A stretch of 8,334 nt of DNA from Solirubrobacteraceae bacterium (lineage in GTDB: Bacteria > Actinomycetota > Thermoleophilia > Solirubrobacterales > Solirubrobacteraceae), in assembly GCA_030043235.1 (NCBI GenBank), contig JASHYF010000396.1, positions 1-8,334 of the forward strand, read 5' to 3'. Under the pieces are notes generated by a model. That model saw only the letters and a list, made by a program, of their open reading frames with translations. It ran no database searches and was not told the origin of the DNA. Both the position numbers and the translations under genes were made by a program. How positions within the stretch are numbered: position 1 is the first letter of the stretch; each line of letters begins with the position of its first letter. Below are positions 1-4,689 of the stretch, in pieces.

Positions 1-1653
1 CGGAGGAGAACGCGCGAGTTCGCCGCGCTGCGCGGCGCCGTCGAGTCGACGATCCGCGCGGACCCGTTCTGCGTGCCCGAGCTCGATGCGTTCCTGGACG
101 ACGGCGCGGTGTGGATCGAGCCGGATGCGCTCGCCGTGCTGCAGGAGATCCGCGAGCAGCACGCGCGCGGCGCCGGGCTGGTGGCGCTTTCCGGGGCCAC
201 CGACGCGCCGCTGCGCGTCGTCGGCCTCGGCGGAGAGCTCAAGCCGTTTCAGCGGGCAGGTGTGAGCTATCTGCTCGCCCGCCGCCGGGCGTTCCTCGCA
301 GACGAGCAGGGTCTCGGCAAGACGATCGAGGCGCTCGCCACGATCGAGGCGGCGGGCGCGTACCCGGCGGTGGTCGTGTGCCCGGCGAGCCTCAAGCTGA
401 ACTGGCTGCGCGAGCTCGAACGCTGGTTGCCCCAGCGCAGCGTCGCAACGCTTGCAGGCAACCGCTCAGCCGCGTCCCCCGGCGCGGGCGTCGCGCGCGC
501 CCCGGTCGCGAGCGTCGCGGACACCCCCGGCGCGGACATCACGCTGCTCAACTACGACATCGTGGCCGCGCGCGTGCAGGAGCTGTGTGCGCTGCGTCCA
601 TGCGCGCTCGTGCTCGACGAGTCGCACTACTGCAAGAACGCCGCGGCCAAGCGCACGCAGGCGGTCGCGCGGCTCGCGGCGACGGTGCCGCGCGACGGGC
701 TCGTGCTCGCCCTCAGCGGCACCCCCGTCACGAACCGCCCGGCCGAGCTGATCTCCCAGCTGCGCATCCTCGGGCGCCTCGAGGACTTCGGCTCGGGCGC
801 CCGTTTCGGCGTGCGCTTCAGCGGCCCGGACGCGCACCTGCGCCTGCACTGGCACCTGCGAGCGCGCTGTTTCGTGCGCCGCCTGAAGGCTGACGTGCTG
901 CCGCAGCTGCCGGCCAAGACGCGCGCCGTGGTGCCGGTGGAGCTCGACAACGAGGCGGAGTACCGCCTTGCCGAGCGCGACCTCGTCGCGTGGCTGCGCA
1001 GCCAGCCGCTCGACCTGCGCGAGCTCGACGCGAAGGTCGCCGCCGCCCTGCGCGCGGAGCGCCTCGTGCGCTGCAACGCGCTCAAGCTGCTCGCCGCGCG
1101 CGGCAAGCTCAAAGCCGCGCTCGCGTGGATCCACGACTTCTCTTCCGCCGGCGAGCCGCTCGTGGTGTTCGCCAAGCACCGCGAGATCCAGCGCTCGCTG
1201 CTCGCCCGCTTCCCCGCTGCCCTGCACATCCTCGGCCAGGATCGCCCTCGCGCGCGGGACGCCGCGCTGCGCGCCTTCCAGGCGGGAGACGGCGACGGCG
1301 GTGACGGTGCGGGCGCCAACCAGCTGATCGTGTGCTCGATCGACGTCGCCGGCCACGGCCTCTCGCTCACGCGCTCCTCCAACGTCGCCTTCCTCGAGCT
1401 CGACTGGACGCCCGCCAAGCACGACCAGGCCGAGGATCGCTGTCACCGCATCGGCCAACGCGACGCCGTCAACGCGTACTACCTGCTCGCCGCGGACACG
1501 ATCGACGAGACGATCTCCACGCTGCTCGAGCGCAAGCGCGCGGTCATCGGCGCGGTAACCGACGGTCGCGAGGAGGACGAGGAGGGCGTCCTCGATGCGC
1601 TCGTGCGCGAGCTGCGCGGCGCCCCCTACCGCCACCTGCGCGCGGTCGCCTGA
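1..1653 (+). CDS. SNF2-family DEAD/DEAH-box helicase, SMARCAL1-like (5' end outside window)
   Basis: ATP-dependent DNA translocase of helicase superfamily 2. The frame is open from base 1. A GTG at 73 could start it, but the 24 codons before it read as ordinary protein, so the true start is probably upstream. Numbering from the GTG codon: Q-like LKPFQ (57-60), Walker A DEQGLGKT (77-84), motif II DESH (182-185), motif III SGTP (215-218), then a C-terminal RecA lobe with VVFAKHRE (364-371), GHGLSLT (427-433) and motif VI QAEDRCHRIGQ (452-462, likely arginine fingers R456 and R459). DESH instead of DEAH followed by a CKN-type motif, and the compact lobe spacing, resemble the SMARCAL1/annealing-helicase branch. 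A Gly/Asp-rich low-complexity stretch (405-415) sits before motif V. No nuclease or zinc-finger domain is seen in the visible part. The role is probably DNA repair or fork remodelling (inference). It is convergent with the next gene and appears unrelated to the sulfotransferase cluster. Confidence 0.93.
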   Translation, partial: RRRTREFAALRGAVESTIRADPFCVPELDAFLDDGAVWIEPDALAVLQEIREQHARGAGLVALSGATDAPLRVVGLGGELKPFQRAGVSYLLARRRAFLADEQGLGKTIEALATIEAAGAYPAVVVCPASLKLNWLRELERWLPQRSVATLAGNRSAASPGAGVARAPVASVADTPGADITLLNYDIVAARVQELCALRPCALVLDESHYCKNAAAKRTQAVARLAATVPRDGLVLALSGTPVTNRPAELISQLRILGRLEDFGSGARFGVRFSGPDAHLRLHWHLRARCFVRRLKADVLPQLPAKTRAVVPVELDNEAEYRLAERDLVAWLRSQPLDLRELDAKVAAALRAERLVRCNALKLLAARGKLKAALAWIHDFSSAGEPLVVFAKHREIQRSLLARFPAALHILGQDRPRARDAALRAFQAGDGDGGDGAGANQLIVCSIDVAGHGLSLTRSSNVAFLELDWTPAKHDQAEDRCHRIGQRDAVNAYYLLAADTIDETISTLLERKRAVIGAVTDGREEDEEGVLDALVRELRGAPYRHLRAVA

Positions 1654-1686
1654 GCACCGAGGGCGCCTGCCACCTCACGACGACGC

Positions 1687-1716
1687 GCGCGCCCGTCCCG
1701 ACCTCGGACGGCGTGC
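1687..1716. terminator. GC-rich hairpin between convergent genes, possible bidirectional terminator
   Basis: The 71-bp gap between the helicase stop (1653) and the stop of the minus-strand gene (1725) holds an imperfect inverted repeat. The left arm 1687-1698 pairs with the right arm 1706-1716, giving eleven pairs with one bulged C (1694), one G-T wobble and a 7-nt loop. No T-run follows on either strand, so it is not a canonical intrinsic terminator. Actinobacterial terminators often lack the U-tract, and the position between two 3' ends fits the role. In a sequence this GC-rich, chance hairpins are common. Confidence 0.35.
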
Positions 1717-1724
1717 CAGTTCGC

Positions 1725-2408
1725 TCAGGGCCAGATCGCGAGCGCGTTCATGATTTCGCCGTAGTGCGCCACCGCTCGCGCTTCGCCTTCCGTGAGCTGT
1801 TCTTCCAGCGGGCGCGAACGGCCGGCGAGCGCCCTTGCGGCTCCGCTCTCGTAGCCGGCGAGCTGCGGGGGGAGGTAGCCGAGCGCCACCCACGCGGGCA
1901 GGAACCTCGCGACGAACGCGAGCGTGCTCGCGGGCAGCGCGCGGTAGCCGCCCGCCCCCCACGCCTTCACGTCCGCGCACAGGTTGGGGGCGGGCAGGCT
2001 CAACACCGTCTTCAGGTGGGCCACGTACGCGTGGATCGCGTGCGTCAGCGCCGAGCTGCTCCAGCTGAGGGCGGCGACGGCGTGGACGAACGTCCTGATC
2101 GCCTGCAGGTCGGGCTTCGCCGCGGAGACAACCATCGCGCCGATCACCTCGTTGCTCATCTGCGTCGATTCCGCGTCCTCGGGTGAGCCCGCCCCCACCC
2201 CCGGACATTCGCCGCGCACCCTGTCGAGCACCTGCACAGGTCCCGCTTCCGAAGTCGCAAGGTGGGATCTGGCGGCGCGCACGAGCGCGTAGTTGGCCTG
2301 CACGTACGCCTGCGTGGCGGCCGCGTTCGAGCTCGCGAGCGCCGGGGCGGCGCCGATCGCGAAGGCGCCCGCGATGGCCAGCAAGGGGGGAAGCACGCGC
2401 CGTTTCAT
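1725..2408 (-). CDS. secreted protein of unknown function, 227 aa
   Basis: I cannot assign a function. From the ATG at 2408 the protein starts MKRR followed by a hydrophobic stretch (5-24) and an A-L-A site, giving a classical Sec signal peptide with likely cleavage after Ala25. The mature part is mostly helix-favouring, Ala/Leu-rich and without further membrane segments. It has exactly two cysteines (Cys68 in GECPGV and Cys144 in NLCADVKAW), a plausible extracytoplasmic disulfide. Short motifs such as ALSWSSSALTHAI, LCADVKAW and the C-terminal LEEQLTEGEARA remind me of hypothetical secreted proteins repeatedly seen in Solirubrobacterales (recollection, not a search). An in-frame ATG at 2429 would add seven residues. 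Neither start has a convincing Shine-Dalgarno sequence, and 2408 is chosen because it gives the standard Lys/Arg n-region. The frame stays open further upstream to 2813, but that part is antisense to the ASST gene and reads as shadow. It is convergent with the helicase and divergent from the first ASST gene. Confidence 0.78.
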   Translation of the reverse strand: MKRRVLPPLLAIAGAFAIGAAPALASSNAAATQAYVQANYALVRAARSHLATSEAGPVQVLDRVRGECPGVGAGSPEDAESTQMSNEVIGAMVVSAAKPDLQAIRTFVHAVAALSWSSSALTHAIHAYVAHLKTVLSLPAPNLCADVKAWGAGGYRALPASTLAFVARFLPAWVALGYLPPQLAGYESGAARALAGRSRPLEEQLTEGEARAVAHYGEIMNALAIWP

Positions 2409-2537
2409 CAGTGCAGAAGCGTACGGCATGCTCGCGCCGCCCACCGCCGCGAAGAACTTGCTAAGGATCGCCGCCCGCCCGGGCATCGCGCGCGTCGCGG
2501 CTGGGTTCCCGGATATCGTCGGGGTCTCGACGCGCGC
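2409..2537. promoter_or_regulatory. divergent intergenic region, likely promoters for both flanking genes
   Basis: This 129-bp space separates the starts of the secreted-protein gene (-) and the first ASST gene (+), so it should hold both promoters. The only -10-like element I can point to on the plus strand is TATCGT (2514-2519), overlapping the palindrome GATATC (2512-2517). It would place a transcript start about 12 nt before the ATG at 2538. No matching -35 box is visible at 16-18 bp spacing. GGGG at 2521-2524 is a weak, distant ribosome-binding candidate for the plus-strand gene. No convincing minus-strand promoter was found. Confidence 0.35.
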
Positions 2538-4442
2538 ATGAGACGCAACCGCAACGTATCCATAGTCGTGCTGGTCGCGGTTCTCGCCTGGGGCGTGGCG
2601 GCGATCGTGACAGGCTCGGCAGACCTCGGCCTGTCGGGCGCGCGCGCGGTCACGCCGAGCAGGATCTCGCCCGCATGCCTGCCGGCCACGCTCGAACACA
2701 GCGCGAGCCTGGCCGGCACCGGCGTCGACGTCTCGCCCGCGCCGGGGACCGACACCGCCAACCCCCGTACGCAGATCAGCTTCCTCGGCGCGAGCGTCGG
2801 TAACATCCAGCACGTCTCAGTCGTGGGTTCCAAGTCCGGCCGCCACGAAGGCCACGTGTCCGCGTATTCCCAGGGCGACGGCGCCAGCTTCCTCCCCGAG
2901 GAGCCGTTCGACCCGGGCGAGCGCGTGCTCGTGCGGGCCGTCATCGGCGCCGGCAACGCCGCCAGGCGGATCGCCTTCGACTTCACCGTCGACACGCCCT
3001 ATCCGACCGCAAACGCTGGACCGTTCCCCAACCCCGCGGCGGCGCCCGCCGACTACCAGAGCTTCGACACGCTGCCCGGCGCGCAGGCGCCGATCCTGAG
3101 CGTCACCGTGCCCGATCGCGACCCCGCGGCGGGCGACGTCTTCACGACCAACGGCCCCGGCCCGGGCCAGTACGGCCCGCTGATCTACACGCCGCAGGGC
3201 CGGCTCGTGTGGTTCGACCGGCTGTCCGGCGGCCTCACCGCCGAGAACCTGGGCGTGCAGGAATACGAAGGCCGGCGCGACCTGACCTTCTGGCAGGGCA
3301 AGGTGCTCTCGCTGGGCTTCGGGCAGGGCGAAGACGTGATCATGAGCTCCAGCTACCAGATCGTCGGCAGGGTCCGCGGCGGCAACGGCCTGCGGGCGGA
3401 CCTGCACGACTTCCAGATCGCGCCCCACGACATCGCCTACATCACCGCGTACAACCCGATCCGCTGCAACCTCTCCTCGGCCGGCGGCGAACGGGACGGG
3501 GCGATAATCGACACCGCGATCCAGGAGATCGACATGAAGACGGGTCTCGTGCGCTGGGAATGGCACAGCCTCGACCACGTCGGCGTCGGCGAGTCCGAAT
3601 ACTCGCCGCCGAAGGGCATGCCGTGGGACTGGTTTCACCTCAACTCGATCGACCCCGAGCCCGGCGGGAACGTGTTCATCTCGGCTCGCAACACCTGGGC
3701 CGCGTATCAACTCGAAGGCGGCAGCGGCAAGATCCTGTGGCGCCTCGGCGGCAGCAAGAGCTCCTTCGAGATGGGGCCGGGCACGAGGACCGCATGGCAG
3801 CACGACGGGCGCATCCTCCCCGACGGGGAAGTCACCCTGTTCGACGACGGCTCCAACCCGCCGGTCCACAGCCAGTCGCGTGCGGTTCGGATCGTGCTCG
3901 ACTTCAAGACCCACGAAGCGCGCTTGCGCTTCGCCTACACGCACCCCGCTCCACCGCTGCTGGCCGCGAGCCAGGGCAACGTGCAGACGCTCGCGGACGG
4001 CAACACCGTGGTGGACTACGGCGGGGTGCCCCAGATCAGCGAGTACGCCCCCGGCGGCGGGCTGCTCCTCGACGCTCACCTGCCGTACGACATGGCCTCG
4101 TACAGAGGCTTCCGCTTCCCCTGGAGCGGGCGCCCGGCGAGCCCCCCGGCGGTGCTCGCGAACCTCAACGACACCGGCGAAGAGACGATCGTGCACGCGA
4201 GCTGGAACGGCGCGACCGAAGTGCGCTCGTGGCGCGTGCTCGCAGGCGTTCACGCGGGCTCGCTGGGCGCGCAGACGACCGTCGTGGCGAACGCTTTCGA
4301 AAGCTCGGCGATTCTGCCCAAGAAGTACGCCTACGTGGCGGTGCAGGCGCTGGGCGCCGCCGGCCAGGTGCTCGGGACTTCGAGGACGGCGCCGGTGGAG
4401 AGCTACGAAGCAGCGCTGCCGAGGAGCGTGCGCGCGCGATGA
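2538..4442 (+). CDS. arylsulfotransferase (ASST) family protein, membrane-anchored or secreted, 634 aa
   Basis: Predicted extracytoplasmic ASST-type beta-propeller; family members move a sulfate group from a phenolic sulfate ester to another phenol without PAPS. Order: basic N-terminus MRRNRN; one hydrophobic segment (7-24, anchor or signal peptide, possible ARA cleavage near 37); a beta-rich module (about 62-152) with TQISFLG (78-84), YSQGDGASFLP (110-120) and PGERV (126-130); the propeller (about 185-530); and a C-terminal Fn3-like strand module with ASWNGATEVRSWRVLAG (554-570). Likely active-site residues by analogy with E. coli AssT are His290 (DLHDF), His367 (WFHLNS), Arg384 (SARNTW) and His422 (WQHD); the equivalence is inferred from motif order and spacing. 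The start at 2538 is chosen because upstream codons overlap the opposite-strand gene and a hydrophobic leader begins here. Two cysteines (47 and 310) could form a disulfide. The stop overlaps an ATG as ATGA, but the next 247 bp carry an opposite-strand gene, so the gene is probably monocistronic. Confidence 0.9.
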   Translation: MRRNRNVSIVVLVAVLAWGVAAIVTGSADLGLSGARAVTPSRISPACLPATLEHSASLAGTGVDVSPAPGTDTANPRTQISFLGASVGNIQHVSVVGSKSGRHEGHVSAYSQGDGASFLPEEPFDPGERVLVRAVIGAGNAARRIAFDFTVDTPYPTANAGPFPNPAAAPADYQSFDTLPGAQAPILSVTVPDRDPAAGDVFTTNGPGPGQYGPLIYTPQGRLVWFDRLSGGLTAENLGVQEYEGRRDLTFWQGKVLSLGFGQGEDVIMSSSYQIVGRVRGGNGLRADLHDFQIAPHDIAYITAYNPIRCNLSSAGGERDGAIIDTAIQEIDMKTGLVRWEWHSLDHVGVGESEYSPPKGMPWDWFHLNSIDPEPGGNVFISARNTWAAYQLEGGSGKILWRLGGSKSSFEMGPGTRTAWQHDGRILPDGEVTLFDDGSNPPVHSQSRAVRIVLDFKTHEARLRFAYTHPAPPLLAASQGNVQTLADGNTVVDYGGVPQISEYAPGGGLLLDAHLPYDMASYRGFRFPWSGRPASPPAVLANLNDTGEETIVHASWNGATEVRSWRVLAGVHAGSLGAQTTVVANAFESSAILPKKYAYVAVQALGAAGQVLGTSRTAPVESYEAALPRSVRAR

Positions 4443-4451
4443 GGGCGACGC

Positions 4452-4616
4452 TCAGTAGGCCGGCGCTTTCGAGGGCCTCTTGTGGGCGCTCGTCGTCGTG
4501 GTGCTCGTTTTGCTCGTCGTGGTGCTCGATTTGCCGCCGCACCCAGCCAGCGCGACGGTGGCCGCCACGGCGGCCAGAAGCGCCAGCGTGGCGGTCAGTC
4601 GCGTGCGTTTCCTCAT
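4452..4616 (-). CDS. small Ser/Thr-rich lipoprotein, 54 aa
   Basis: This is a short gene on the opposite strand between two ASST genes. The product begins MRKRTR, continues with a hydrophobic core (7-22) and reaches the lipobox L-A-G-C with Cys26 as the lipidated residue, so a mature lipoprotein of only about 29 residues is predicted. The tail is GGKSS followed by Ser/Thr/Lys repeats and a basic end, HKRPSKAPAY. Two adjacent 21-bp copies (4493-4513 and 4514-4534, one internal mismatch) encode a repeated K-[ST]-S-T-T-T-S heptapeptide. A repeat length divisible by three, which keeps a sensible lipoprotein tail, argues that this strand is translated. The stop is 9 bp from the stop of the first ASST gene (convergent) and the start is 73 bp from the fusion gene (divergent). 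No Shine-Dalgarno is seen. The function is unknown; it could be a surface-tethered peptide or a relic. A frame on the other strand (4439-4693) is the competing reading and looks far less protein-like. Confidence 0.6.
   Translation of the reverse strand: MRKRTRLTATLALLAAVAATVALAGCGGKSSTTTSKTSTTTTSAHKRPSKAPAY
4493..4534 (-). repeat. 21-bp tandem repeat, two copies, inside the small lipoprotein gene
   Basis: Copies at 4493-4513 and 4514-4534 are directly adjacent and identical at 20 of 21 positions (T at 4508 versus A at 4529). On the minus strand the unit encodes seven residues, Lys-Ser/Thr-Ser-Thr-Thr-Thr-Ser, lengthening the Ser/Thr-rich linker of the lipoprotein. This looks like slippage or duplication of one heptapeptide unit. 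Confidence 0.8.
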
Positions 4617-4689
4617 CGGCGGGAGCGGTGCTGCTGCACGAAGGCGTGCGATCGCCACACTACCACCAGGCGCTCGCGGAGCTGCCCGC
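4617..4689. promoter_or_regulatory. 73-bp divergent region between the lipoprotein and MFS-ASST genes
   Basis: The two genes read away from each other, so promoters for both may lie here, although the plus-strand gene could also be read through from upstream. It contains the 8-bp palindrome GCGATCGC (4648-4655), flanked loosely by GTG and CAC, a possible operator. A weak minus-strand -10 candidate, TAGTGT (complement of 4657-4662), would give a leader of about 34 nt before the lipoprotein ATG. No good -35 box is visible. These are low-grade matches. Confidence 0.25.
4678..4681 (+). promoter_or_regulatory. ribosome binding site of the MFS-ASST fusion gene
   Basis: GGAG lies 8 nt before the ATG at 4690, an ideal Shine-Dalgarno spacing. 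It decides the start codon. The open frame continues upstream to 4480, but those codons are antisense to the small lipoprotein gene and lack a comparable signal. Confidence 0.7.

Noticed and set aside
466..1635. 389-codon minus-strand frame opposite the helicase
   Set aside because: Antisense shadow; all helicase motifs are on the plus strand and the mirrored peptide is low-complexity.
1332..2186. 284-codon plus-strand frame across the helicase end and the minus-strand gene
   Set aside because: Arg-rich shadow of two real genes, crossing their convergent junction with no start signal.
2409..2813. N-terminal extension of the minus-strand secreted protein up to 2813
   Set aside because: It would bury a good signal peptide inside the chain and overlap the first ASST gene; the extension reads as charged low-complexity shadow.
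2817..4253. 478-codon minus-strand frame opposite the first ASST gene
   Set aside because: Antisense shadow with Arg/Val/Glu/Ala bias, no hydrophobic core or family motif; the plus strand carries clear ASST motifs.
4480..4689. Upstream extension of the fusion protein to the frame's first start at 4480
   Set aside because: GGAG sits at ideal spacing before 4690, and the extension is antisense to the lipoprotein gene and not MFS-like.
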